64,000 bases of DNA. Source: Trebouxia sp. TZW2008 (taxonomy: Eukaryota > Chlorophyta > Trebouxiophyceae > Trebouxiales > Trebouxiaceae). Made by a program: the position numbers and the translations under genes. The stretch is taken from NCBI GenBank assembly GCA_002118135.1, contig BDIU01000416.1:62001-126000 (forward strand). The letters are read 5' to 3'. Shown one piece after another: positions 1 through 12,900 of the stretch. The notes beneath the pieces were generated by a model. It made no database searches. It worked only from the letters and a program-made list of their open reading frames with translations, and had not been told where the DNA came from. Each line of letters starts with the position of its first letter. The stretch's first letter is position 1.

Positions 1-374
1 AATTCATCAAAGATACTGCATGCTTGCTCAGGTATGTCTTTACAGATTGATGCCATTGGGATCATTCCAAAGGTTTGTCTACCAGAGGCTGTTCAGTTGC
101 TCTTAGAAATGACGCGTGCCTCTGCATGTCACTCACAATCTGCCTAGCAGAAAGTTTGCGACATAAAACTGGCAGCATTGCTGCTGAGTGATGCTCCAAA
201 ACACTCAGCCAACAATGTGGTATGGTTGTTCAAATGTGCTTTGTATCACGAGCTAAGTAGATGTGCCTTAGATCGTTGCAGGTGTGTCTTACACATCTGT
301 CTCAACCCAGGCCTGTCTCTCCTCATCATGCAGACCCCAATCATGACACCTGTCAGCTGAAGACTTGCATCACA

Positions 375-415
375 CTTGCCCACAAGGAGTTAGCAGCATC
401 ACTACCAAGCATCTG
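375..415 (-). repeat. 3' echo of the last exon of the Q/G/Y-rich gene
   Basis: On the minus strand this reads LGSDAANSLWASV, against LGSDAANSLWHSFF at the real C-terminus. It lies downstream of the intact exon and lacks its stop codon. Confidence 0.7.
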
Positions 416-447
416 AGGTCAAGCCTCTTCACAGGTGAAGCATCTAT

Positions 448-2153
448 CTAGAAGAAGCTATGCCATAAGGAGTTAGCAGCATCACTGCCAAGCGTTGCTC
501 CAAAGCCTCCAGCCATGCTACCCACCATGATGTTGCCCATTCTAGATGCAAAGTTGCCCATGCTGCCGTGCTGCTGCTGGCCCCCTCCACTAACGGGACC
601 TGCAGTGCACGCACAAGCATGCTCATACTGCAACAGTAGGTGAATCCTGATCTCTGGAACTGTGCAAAGCTTGCTTGTCAATGCAATTAACAGCATGCGT
701 TCTGACCAGTAGCTCAGTACACATTATGGTGGTATACAGCGGTCTAGTTGTTTGTCAATGCAATCAACAGCGTGGGTCCTGACCAGTAGCTCAGTACACA
801 TCACGGTGGTATACAGCGATCCAGAAACCCACCAGAGTCAACTGTACTGTAATGAGCACTGTAATGGCCGCCTGAGCTGTGGTTTTGACCATCAGAACAA
901 GATGCGCTGGGGACAAGCAAGAACATGAGCGGCTTAGGGCGGCAACAGGCTGCGTCACATGCATTCATGCCGTTGAAATACCATGGCAGCATCAACACAG
1001 GTGTGAACAGTCCAGCCGCATCCAAATGACAAGTGCAAGGCATAAACAAACAGGGGACAGAGCATTCAGCTTACCCAGGATTGGGGTTGATGACAGGTAT
1101 GGGCCAGGTATCATCTGCTGCTGGGCCTGCATCAAACATGTGTTTCTAAGCAGCAGGTGAGTATCTCACAATGTTCTTGCAGCAATGCAGCAGATGTATG
1201 TTGCAGATTCAGCACCACAAATGCATTTCTGCAGCAAAGTCATGGGGTAAAATTGACTCCTGCTGCAGAAGGCTGCACATGATGTGAAATAGGCATGCTG
1301 TATGAGCAGAATCAAGCTTTGCAGCAGTGGGTGAGTAAGCCCCTTGCTGCAATAAGCTGCATGGCATTAGGAAAGGAATGCTACATGCAGGGTTGATGAC
1401 CGCAGCAGGAAATCTGCCTGACTGAGCAATGATCAGCTGACATGGACAATGCTTTCAAGGCAGTAAGAAGTGCAGCGTTTCACAGAAGAATGCTTTAAGG
1501 GAATGAATAGAAGCAGCAACTCACTGGATAGGACTGCTGGTAGCCGCCTTGAGGATAGCCACCTTGAGAGTAGTTCTGCTGTTGGAAACCTGTCTGCGGG
1601 TATCCTTGATACTGTTGCTGTTGATAGCCCATCTGACCGCCACCGTAGTACCCAGGGTTGCCATAGTATCCCTGCTGCTGATGATGGTGGTGATGACCAA
1701 ACCTGCAACAAACACATGAACAGCAGTTTGAGACGAGGCCGGCGTCGAAGGTACTGGCTTGCATGGCCTGCCACTGGGTGTTGCACGCTTGAGATGAGCT
1801 CACCCTCTGGCGCCGTCGCCTGATGCGTCGTCGCCCAGACCTCTGCTCTGAGTCTGGTTCTGTGAAGTGTTGCTTGACATTTGGACGCTAGGAGGCGGGT
1901 TGGGTGGAATCTGCGCCTGGGCACGACTCTGAATTGCACTGATCACCTCCTGCTCGGACTGCAAGGGACGGTTGTCCAGCTCTTGCTCGAGAATGGCACA
2001 GATTGATTTGTAGCTGGCTTGACTAATAGCGTTGTTGTTCAACAGCTTCTGCAGGGGGACGAAAGCCGCAACAAAGGTCTGAAAGCGTGGGTCTTGCGGC
2101 TGCTCGCTTGTCTGCTGACCTTGCTGCATGCCTGCCTGCTGTGGGTTCATCAC
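448..2153 (-). CDS. Gln/Gly/Tyr-rich low-complexity protein, 4 exons, 243 aa
   Basis: Exons 2153-1804, 1702-1525, 1126-1075 and 599-448 join in phases 2, 0 and 1 with GT-AG borders and end in TAG, giving 243 aa. Residues 1-116 are polar and Gln-rich and start MMNPQQAGMQQGQQ. Residues 117-176 hold a His run (GHHHHHQQQG) and then repeated YYG, YQG and GGY units like a prion-like or RNA-binding low-complexity tail. The C-terminus is Gly/Met/Ala-rich (SMAGGFGATLGSDAANSLW). I do not recognise the family; such composition is common in condensate-forming or membrane-associated glycine-rich proteins, which is inference only. A truncated copy of the last exon lies just downstream at 375-415. An open stretch at 832-912 with plausible splice sites was left out because its phase does not fit. 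Confidence 0.72.
673..822. repeat. Intronic tandem duplication, about 79 bp x2
   Basis: Two adjacent copies of one segment (673-742 and 752-822) share a stretch beginning ctgaccagtagctcagtaca, with a few substitutions. They sit in the last intron of the Q/G/Y-rich gene and have no coding signal. Confidence 0.75.
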
Positions 2154-3970
2154 GAACGTCGTGCGACTGTGGTAAGAAAGGGAAGCGAGAGAGCTCTGAC
2201 TGCAATTCTATGCGGTGAAATGCTCGATAGAATCTGCTCGTCTGTGACTTTAGCTGCTGGTCGGAATTGAGGTAGAAGCCGAGAAGGGCGATCGCCAGCT
2301 GTCCAGAATGAAATAGGTCAAAACCCTTTTCTGCCAATGGCAAGAGCTCTCATGCCGCAGTGATCACAAAAGAGCTCATGGAATGGCTTCGACGTATGCT
2401 AAAACCAGTCAAGCGATTTGCGCGCTTTCACCATTCTGTCAAGGTGTTGCACGCAATTCCAGAGCAGCGATGCATCGTGCAGGCAAGAAAAGGATTGTAG
2501 GGTTAGAACAGCTGCAACCCTAGATATCGGCAACCCATAGTCGACCAATTTCTTGGCCAAGCCTTGATACTCGTATACACTGCAAAACTGAGCTTAGACA
2601 AAATTTTGTTGTGGTTTGCAGGCCAATAGCTTCCAGCGAAATGTAGCTAGCGAGCAGGCGATCAGAGCGTGGAGCCGGCTAACGCCAAACACAAGGTCCG
2701 TAGAAAGGGACCGTGTTCACATAAACACGCCCAATTCGGAATAAAACTTTCGTGCGATCGTGTTATCTCAACACGCCCAATTGGAAATACTACTCTTGAA
2801 CAAACTAACCTTGCAATGCATTGGAAATGCGACACTACAAATCATACATGATCATTTTGACAATCAATTAACTAATCAGCCTCCAGGCAGCTTTTTGCTA
2901 CAACCGCTTGTGTCAGAACGCCTCAGCCGCTTGCGGTTGCTGCTCAATTGTAGAAGGGGATTAGATTCAGCTCAACACCCTTGATTTGGAATATATATAT
3001 GTACTTGAAAGTCTTAGTCTGATCATGAAGACCAATAATCAAACAGACATTGCCCAATGCAAAATCTTTTTGCGTCATTGTGACTGCATCGAAAGCTGCA
3101 TCAGCCAGGTGAGCTTGTAAACAGACTGAAAAACAATATAGACACAATTGTAAGCTACCATAGATATGTTGAGTGCATCAAAAAGGCTTTGACATGCCCT
3201 CGGAGTGATGGCCACAAGCTGTCGCATGTACAGAATAGCACATTGCTAAACTGTGCTGTCAGATTTACATCAATTCGGTCAAGCCATTCATGAACACTTT
3301 AGCACAGTATGTTTGCTGCACATATGAGTAAGCTGACGCTGCCTTTACTACCCCGCTGCAGTTTAGTAATCGCAATAGTCAGGCCTCAGCGGCCTCTCGA
3401 GTACACTATAAATAGGTCACAATCCTGTTGATTGAACACTGTTCGCTAAGTCCTCCGCATGTAAATACAACCGCTGTGTCATCAAACAAGTCTTGCACAG
3501 TCTTGTTTAGCACACATAATCATGCAAAGACCGCACTGGCTATGAGCCATCATATCAGTTGTGTATCTTACATTGTAATCGCAGTAGATAAATAGCTGCA
3601 AAGCTTGTGACGCGGCATTGACTTTTTGATTCTGTTGCATACTGCATCATGCTCCAGCAGAAAATTACTGCTAGATGGTCAGCAATGTGCAACCCTAGGT
3701 CACAGCTGATCAAGTCTGCCCGCCAAAGTTCAAGAGACGAAAACATGTATATCTCCAAACAAGTTTGCCTGGAAAAATGCAAAAGGCAAAGCATAATGTA
3801 TGCATAAGGTATCTAGTCTGTACCTCACATGGCGCAACAAAGCTGAAAGTGCACACAGTAGCACATACACACACCAAGATCATAATTTTCATAAAGCAGT
3901 ATGCAAATACCATAAGCAGTCTGTATATGGGGAAACCAGCAAGACCATTTCCAAAGCTGCACGCAAAGCT
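2154..3970. other. Intergenic region, no gene seen
   Basis: This lies between the start of the Q/G/Y-rich gene and the stop of the PhoD-like gene, both on the minus strand. It should hold the promoter of the first and the 3' UTR of the second. A TATA-like ctataaatag sits near 3407. I see no convincing coding exon or RNA gene; the short ORFs here lack splice partners or conserved motifs. Confidence 0.5.
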
Positions 3971-6900
3971 CTACAGCTCTTCTGAGGTATCTACCTTTGA
4001 GCGCAAACAGGTGACGCGCAAAGCCATAGACTTGCTGCGGGGCCTTGCACCAGTCTTGGACGGGACCAGCACAGGCACCACTGCAGCGTAAGACAGTGCG
4101 GTCTCAAGCAATGGTCTGATTTTGAAGTGATTGCCGCATCACAGTTTAGCAGCTGTTAGGGCAGAAAAGCAGTCTTTTCCTTGCCAATGAAAATGCACAA
4201 ACAGGGAGTGGCATACAATTGCTCACACAAGGAAGCTGCATACATGGCAGCTATAGGCATCAGAACACCATAGCTTAACAGCAGTGAGAGTCTATGACCT
4301 GCTGACTAGCTACACACAAAATCTGGTCCAACAATGTGTGTACCGCACGACATAACAGACATCCAGGCGCACGTGATTAGCCAGGAATCCGCTCTTCCAC
4401 TGCACTGACGCATTAGCCAATGTGGGTGCCTCAAGTAGGTTCAGTTGAAGGACATGCTTCAAAGCAAAATTCAAGGAGACTCTGAAATGGCTGTGACGCA
4501 CCTGTGTCGTACTGGGTCATGACTGGCATGTCATTGCCAGCTGCTCTTACTCCAGGGTCACTTTCTTCAATCCTCAGAGAATACACCAGGCAGCCAGGCG
4601 TGTCAGCTGCAGTCACCAAAACAAAACTTGCAGAATCTTGTGACTCCAAAATGTGCTGTGCTTTCAGCGTAGTCCAGGGTCACTTTCCTCAATCCTCAGA
4701 GAGTACACGAGGCGGCCAGGCGTGTCAGCTGCAGCCATAAAGCAGCACATCAAATGTTTGTAAGCCAAAACAGCACCTTGATAAGAATGAAAGCCAAAAA
4801 TGTACTGTGTCAACTTGCAGTGGGCTCAATAGGCGTGTGAGCTGCAGCCACCACCACAACAAGGTTATGGCAAGCAGTTAGAACTATGCTGTTACATGTC
4901 ATTGCATAAACCAGGCAGCTGGCGTGTGACAGCTGCAACATTCACAACGTTTCTGACAGCAGGCTCCCGGCAACTGCTTAGTCCTGTGCGACCAAAATAT
5001 GTAATGACCAGGCATGTCGACTGCAAACACCAAAACGGCAAGCGCATGGCAATAGAGAGGCTTAGCAGCCTGCTGTGACAGTTCAGAGCATACTGCAGCA
5101 GCTTGATTGCAGTCATCCCTACAGCACGTCCATGACACTAGCTCAGGAGGCTGTTGTGTTCAAACAGTGCACACACGATGCGTATTGCTTGCTCGCATCA
5201 TACAATGAACAATCATGCCAACAAGCTCATGGCAAAAGCTTGCTTGCATGCTGTGGTGGGACAGTTCATATACCAGGCATGTCATTGCTGTTGTTGCTCA
5301 GTGAACAGTGCATCAGCACTTGCATATGCAGCAAGCAAATGCTGTTCGCAGACTGGGAGAGGCTGACAAGGACAAGCTGGGCAGACAAGCGCTGCATGAG
5401 TAGATAGTGGGCGGCTTGGCTTCAACTTGACCGCAATGAGGGTGTGAAGCAGAGAGCTATGATCACTAGGTCATTTGAGTTTGCAGGCGTGCCGATCCTG
5501 ACACTTGCAATCAGCCAAACAAGCTACCTACACCATGCAACATCCTTGTGTTTAACGTGACGGTGACAATGGAGGCACAGGAACAGACCTGTGATCACCA
5601 GATTGTCATCATCTTGCAGGTGTGCCAGCTGAGCCTGGGTGGCTGCCACCTCCCGCACCTCACACCAGTTCCTGCACTCAAACCCCTTCTGTGTTGACGC
5701 TTTTAACGCTCTTTAGCACTTTCAGCCTTGCATTGTTCACAAAGCTTGTAGTCTCTGTCAAAAAAGTCTGCTTTGAAGTTTCTGCTTGTGCACCAGCTGG
5801 GCCTGAGTGGCCGCCACCTCCCTTAGCTCACACCAGTTCCTGCACACAGATGCTTGTATTTGCCGATTGATGGTGGTCACAGGACTGCAGTCAAAGCCTT
5901 GAAAATGCAGCTACAGCAGTGAGGGGTATCTTGAAGTTTGTGACTGACGTAGTATTGTTTCCTGCACCCACACATCATTTTTGAACATTTGACACTGCTT
6001 GGCAATTGAGACCTTGCAGTCATGACTGTTCAACAAGAACCTGCTTTCGTCAACTTGCAGTTTTGCCGACTGGGCCTGAGTGGCCGCCACCTTCCTTACC
6101 TCACACCAGTTCCTGCACACACCCTATTTTTTTGACATTATTCATGTTGCAAGTATCGTCACCCCTGCAGTGCCAATTGAGCCCTTATGGGTTTATTCCA
6201 GGTCTCGGTCTAGCGCGCAGCTCGCATCAGTTCCTGCACCGAACCTGTTGCAGCACTCTTGACACTGCTGAGCAGTTTCAGCCTTGCAATCAAAATCATT
6301 GACTGAGGGTTTGCTGCAACTATCCCGCACTTCACATCTGTCTCTGCAGCCAAGGCCATATTATGTAGCAAGTTGACAAGAATGGCCTTAACGGACGGCA
6401 GCACACCACTGAGTGGCTCAACAAGATCACTGAATTAAACACAGTCTGTGTGGAAACGAAAAAGATCACAAATTGTCGTAAACAACATGCCATTGTACCT
6501 TTGGCGCAAGCGCTTGTCTGCTGTAGGCCAATCTTTGAAGATGCGCATCATCTTGTCCCGTGTCCTATCTGGTATGCATCTCATGCCAACAAGTCTCCAA
6601 ACAACATAAAAACAGAAGACTACATAACATTTTACCTAATCACAGAAAACAGGTAGAAATATGAATTGAGTCATATGGTGACAACTCACCTTTGTGCCAG
6701 GAGCTTGTCTCCAGTGGGGCGGTCCTTGAAGATGCGCACCATCTTTTCACGGGTCTGTGGCTTGACCACGAGGTCAGACCGGTTGGTCTTGTGCATGAGG
6801 TTAATGAAGGTGGGCGGCGGTGGGGCGTTCACTATGGCTGACGACACTATCTGCAAGCACAGGTACCTCGGTAAGGCACAGCTGCCTGCATGGGGTTGCT

Positions 6901-9900
6901 GTCTGCTGGCAAGCGTCTGCATGCCAAGCTGTATGATGACATTTGATGTCGTGCAGCAAGTTAATGAAAGTCGGCGGCGGAGGGGCGTTCACTATTGCTG
7001 ATGACACTATCTGCATGCACAGCATCACTGGCTGTAGGATTGAGCTGCACAAACAAAATGCTGCTTGTGTGCATGCATGCATGCATGCGTGCGCTGTATG
7101 TGTTGACGCATATTCACATTTTGAAATGCAGGTCAGGTGTGAGCTTGTGTTTTCTGTGCTGCTCAAGAGTATGGCATTGCTGTGCAGTTTTGTGGGTTTT
7201 GTCATGTTTGCTGTCAATGTGTATGAAGCATCAAGCAGGGGTCACATCCCAGCCTCTGCACCCAAGGCTTCAGCATACAAAAAGAAAGGGCTGTTTTGGG
7301 GTCAGGGGGGGGGGAGGGGGGTGGGACGGGGTTTGTCTTTGACGTGAAGCGGTGGTTGTGTCTGACACTGTGCACCTTGGTGTGCTTCAGCAATGTGTGC
7401 AAGATCACTGGTTGTGTGTGTGTCTCTCGCAAAGGTCACAACCTATGTGACACAATGTCTTTGTGTGCATGCATGTTGATGCTTACCGGTGGCATGAAGC
7501 AGTGGTCATGTCTGAGCCTATGCACTGTGGGTTGGGTGTAGAGGCGGCCCACTGCAGCCATATGCACAGACATGAGGTGCTGGGAGGGGTGGGATGGAGG
7601 GGGGTTTGGGCGTGAGGGTTTGTGATGTCTGAAGATCTGGGAGGGTGCGGGCTTGCTCACCTGAGGCATGAAGCGGTGGTCATGTCTGAGCCTGTGCACT
7701 TTGGGTTGGGTGTAGAGGCGCCCCACTGCAGCCACATGCACATCGCCCCCCACAAAGCTGATGCGCACATTCTTGGCGCGGGCCAAATTCTGCAGACGTG
7801 CTATCAGATTGTGTCTCTCACCATGATGCTGGCCTGCAAGGACAGACTTTGGAAGAAGATACAAGTACAGCAGGAAACTTAGAGCGCAACAGGTTCTGCA
7901 GACCCGCCATCCACTTGTGTCTCTCACCATGATGCTGACCTGTATCAGCACAGAACCTGTACACCTTCAGCTCTTTTGTGGGATAAGCAGCAGGAACAAC
8001 CATCACTGGTGGATGCATTTGCACATGCCACTGAGAACTGATGTCAACACGCATCAAGCCAACGGAAGCAATGCATGCACTTTGATGCAGGTGATGCAAA
8101 GACTGTCTCTTGCATGCTTGCGAGATTGATGCAATGTTGTGCCATTTGCAGCATGGGCTTTGGAGCAGATGCTGCAACAAAACAACATGAGCACCCAAAA
8201 TACTTGGGGACAGGACCCAGGCAGCAAGCTGTGCTTGAATGCAGCAGAGCTTCTCACAAGAGTGCAGCCACGTCCACACACAATGCAGACAATGAGCCTA
8301 TGCAAAAAGAATTTGACTTGCCTGCATCCCAGTGGTCAATGATGTCGTCCAGCAGCTTGGCCTCTCCAAAGTTGTCTGTGATTTTCTGACCCAGCCCTAC
8401 ACAGCAATTGGACCCAGGATCACCTTTGTACCTTTGCAAAAAGCAAACAGTTTATCACAAGAGCAGTTGCGCAAGGCCAAAAAGCTGTCTGTGATCCTTT
8501 CACTCAAGCCTCAGTATCAATCATATGAGCAATAATGCAAGGTCATACAGTTGAAGCCCTGATGTTCTGAGCCTTCTTTTTGCACAACAAGCAAACCCCA
8601 CAGTAGAAGTCATGAGCATTTCTGACACGTCACATGCTCTGGTCTGCACAGCAGTGGGGTGCAACCATTGCTGATGACAGCACGATCACAGTTGTCAGCA
8701 GAGATAGTGCTTGATACGATTGGTCAGACGGAAACACAGCGTTCTGTTCCATTTTCTGAGCAACAGGTCACTGCATGACTGGCCTGTTACTGGCTAAAGT
8801 GTACCCAGTATGCATTTTGATTTCGTACTTGAACTTTGACATGAAACAATGACCACCCAGCTGGTATGTCTTGTGACATCAAAGCATGCAAACATGTCAG
8901 AAGCCACATTCATGCTAGGCAACATGTCTGTTGAGGTAATGCTCATCATCCTGAGTTGGAGCTTGTCTTCATTGTCAAGATGATGCCACTCCTGGCACAT
9001 CAAATGTTCTGACATGCCAATGCTATTAGGAGGCAACAGGCTGACCTGTCTTGGACATGATGTGGCCAACTTTGGCATTGTCTAGGATGCGCCAAACCCG
9101 CTCTTGCCCGGGCAGAGCTGCAAACACAAGTCTCATGGTTTAATGTTATTGTGCGTACTGCTTTTGCCTGCATGTCGGGGTTGCATCAGCAGCTTCACTG
9201 TAGCATCATGACAATGATCAGCAAGGGCCTGGTGAGACTATCATGCAACAGCCGCAAAAGTATGCATAGTGCCTTGCATGCTTGTTTGACTTGCATTGAC
9301 AACTTGATTGGACCAGCCTAGTACGACCAGAAACTGTTGTGAGGTTGATGCAACAGCTGTACAGCTAAACAGACTGCATGCATGCAACCAGCTACCAGCA
9401 GCAGTTGCATCACTTCCAAGTCTCAAGTCATGTCATCTCCCTGTGCTTTTCCCGATAAAAATATGATGTGCACATTGCATGCTGCTTCACGGTAACATCA
9501 GTGCTGCCTGGCGTGTTGTGCAGGTGAAGCGAGGGATAGGAATGCACCTGGAAACACGATTGGCACAGCAAGCAGGACAACCACGTGATGGCAGGAGTCC
9601 GGCAGCTTGTGCAGCAGCTGAAACACTGTTGTAAAGACTGTTAGACAGCACAGGAAGACATGGAATCGACAGCAGGCTTCAGGCGGATTATGGAATCAGG
9701 CCTTTGATAAGCACTCACCTGGAAACACTATGGGCACAGTAAGAAGGACAACCACATGGCGGCAGGACTCTGGCAGCTTATGAAGCAGTTGGAACATCTG
9801 ATTGTAGGTCGCCTCAGAAATGATCTCCTTCTTAGTGCGCTCTGCAGGACACAACAATGGTGCTGACGACATCGTGTATTATGCAACTTGCACCTGGAAA

Positions 9901-12900
9901 AAAGCTTTGCAGAGGGCCAGAGGCGGCATGTATTGGAATGTTGACACAGCTGTGATGAATTCCAAAGAAGGTAGATCATGCATACACTGTCAGCTTGCCC
10001 ATCAGCCATACTCAGCAAAGTGAGTGACAACATGATGTCACTACAAGGATCATCAAGCTGCAGCACCACACCCGAGATCCTTGACGCAGACTCATGATTG
10101 CAACATGCCAGCAGGCACTTTAAGTGTACCCATTTGCTCTAGGTGCAGTCACTGCAAGGACTGTCACGCAGCATCGACAAACGCTATATTTTCAGCCCTG
10201 ACCCATGCTGTGATGTGATGCGCAACACCGACCTGCTCTGAAGTTTGGAGCCACCATGCAAGTAGTAGGCCCAAACATGGCGTCATCTCAGACAGGCGGC
10301 AGCAGCAAACCTTGAAGTCAATCAGGGTTTGACCCTCAGTCGCAGGATGACCAGCAGGCAAAAGACTTGTGCTGACTCGCTCTGGAGTCTAGAGCCACCA
10401 GGCAGGTGGTGGGCCCAGACATGCGCAGCAGGGAGAACGCCTTGCGACAGTTGCATCAGACCCTAGACCCTTCGCACTCAACCCATATGTGCAATCATAT
10501 TCTGCAAGCAGAGGGCATATACTGACCTGCTCTGGAGTCTGGAGCCACCATGCAGGTGGTTGGGCCAAACATGCGCAGCAGAGAGAAGGCCTTGAGGCAG
10601 TTGGGGTTCTCATCGTCAGAGGGTCCCCACATATTGTTGTCTGTAGCTGCCCTATCTATGGTGGTCTGCTGCTGGAACAAAAGGTACATCTGGCGGGCAA
10701 TCTTGAACAGGCCTGCAGCACCAAAGTGATCTTCTGATCAAAACGACAGGGAGAAGGCCTTGAGGCAGTTGGCGTCCCCTTCTAGAGAGCGTCCGCACAT
10801 GCTGTGGTCTATGGCAGCTCTCTCTCTATTGTGGTATGCTGCTGGAACAGCAAGTACATCTGGCGAGCAATCTTGAACAACCCTGCCACAGCACCATCGT
10901 CTGTGATGCTGCTGCAAAGAGAAGGCTTTGAGGTAGTTGAGAACCCCGCTTCTGAGTTGGGTTTCCACATGTTGCTGCCTGTGGCAACTCTCTCTATTGT
11001 AGTCTGCTGCTGGAAAAGCAGGCATATCTGGCTTGCAATCTTGAACGAGCGTGCAGCACCACAACATCGTCTGTGACGCTGCTGCTGCAAAAAGAAGGCT
11101 TTAAGGTAATTGGGGTCTTTTCTGAATTCGGTTTCCACATGTTGTTGCCTATGGCAGCCCTCTCTACTGTGGGCTGCTGCTGCTACAGCAGGCACATCTG
11201 GCTTGCAATCTTGAACGATCCTGCAGCACCACACTAATCTGTGACTTGATGGCCTTGAGGAGACATTTCTTGACAAACTGCAGTGTGGGCAAAGCCCTTT
11301 TCCTCGGTTTGCAAATTTTAGCAATATCCCTGATCTTTTGGTGTAACAGCACTGCAACATCACAAGAGGCAGTCGCCATGCATGCTGCTTGGTAACAGTG
11401 CCAACATGTATGCTGTGATGGTGTCAAATGCTGCTGTAAACGACTGGGGGATAGCATGTCTTTGCATTTGTGTAGCAACAGCAAGGGATAGAATACAAAC
11501 AGAAGACAGCATTGATGGCAGCAGCAGCAAGAAGAGCAAGAACGCCTAAAGCTGATGAGGGATATCAGGCTTGTTTTTGCTGCTACAACCAATGCTGCTC
11601 TATTCCAATCATCTTCTGCCCTATGCATGGGGCACCAGACTGAGTTGTAATAGAGAGCATGGTTGCTTGCAAGATGTTTGAGAGAAGTCATGCCCACAGA
11701 AAGAGATCAGCCAAAACATTGCAAGAGGGAAGACTGATGGGATTCACACAGAGCACACACCTCATCATTATACTTGTTACACAATGCATGCATCTTGGAG
11801 CAGGATACAAAACCTGTGTTACAGTCACCTTGAAAGACACTGCAGGTGAGCAGGCCATGAGGATAGCTGCCCCATCCATCAAAGATGTCATGGTCATCAC
11901 ACACCATCATCTGAGGTATGCATTTCCCTGCCAATCTTTGCTGGGGCAAAGACTGCACGCACTTGATAGCTGCTGCAAGTGGAATTCATCAAGCAGAAAG
12001 AATGTGACAGTCCCTTTGAAAGACATTGCAGGTGAGCAAGCCCTGAGGATAGCTGCCCCACCCATCAAAGATGTCATGGTCATCCCACACCATCATCTGA
12101 GGTACGCATTTCCCTGCCAATCTTTGCTGGGGCAAAGACTGCACGCACTTAATAGCTGCTGCAAGTGGAATTCATCAAGCAGAAAGAATGTGACAGTCCC
12201 TTTGGAAGACATTGCAGGTGAGCAAGCCCTGAGGATAGCTGCCCCACCCATCAAAGATGTCATGGTCATCTCACACCATAATCTGAGGAATGCATTCCCC
12301 TGCAAAGCTTTGCTAGGGCAAAGACTGCACGCACTTAATAGCCGCTGCAAAGGGAGTTCACCAAGCAGAAAGAATGCGACAGTCACCTTGAAAGACGCTG
12401 CAGCTCAGCAGGCCATGTGGGTAGCTGACCCATCCATCAAAGATGCCCTGGCCAGCCCACATCGTGACCAGTTTCAAACGCGCTCATGCAATCTCCTTAT
12501 AAGACAAGTACACCAAAGAATGTGTCACTCGCCTTGGAATACACTGCAGGTCAGCAGACCATGTGGATAGCTTCCCCACCCATCAAAGATGTCATGGTCA
12601 TCCCACATCATGACCTGAGGAATACACGCCAGGGCATCTGATAGGTGCTTACTGCACCAGTGCTGCCTATAGTGGGTGAAGTAGAAGAATGTTGCCTCAT
12701 TGGCCATCTCTTGTGACCAGTTGTATGTGCTGAGCCCCTGCACCAAACAGGAATTGGAGCTTCAAAGCGACCATGCTGCTGACAATGCATGGGGTAGCAG
12801 AATGTCTGCTGGTAGAACAATGCCTCATCAGCCATCTCTTGTGACCAGTTGTACGTGCTGATGCCTTGCACTCAAAGGCAGTGTTGTTTGAAGTAGAAGC

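Noticed and set aside
832..912. A possible extra exon of the Q/G/Y-rich gene (SDGQNHSSGGHYSAHYSTVD)
   Set aside because: The borders look plausible but the phase does not fit between exons 3 and 4, which join perfectly without it. It may be a decayed or alternative exon.
11659..12570. A 303-codon plus-strand ORF with 62-residue repeats
   Set aside because: It is the antisense of the 186-bp array of PhoD exon echoes. It stays open because 186 is divisible by 3, and it matches no family.
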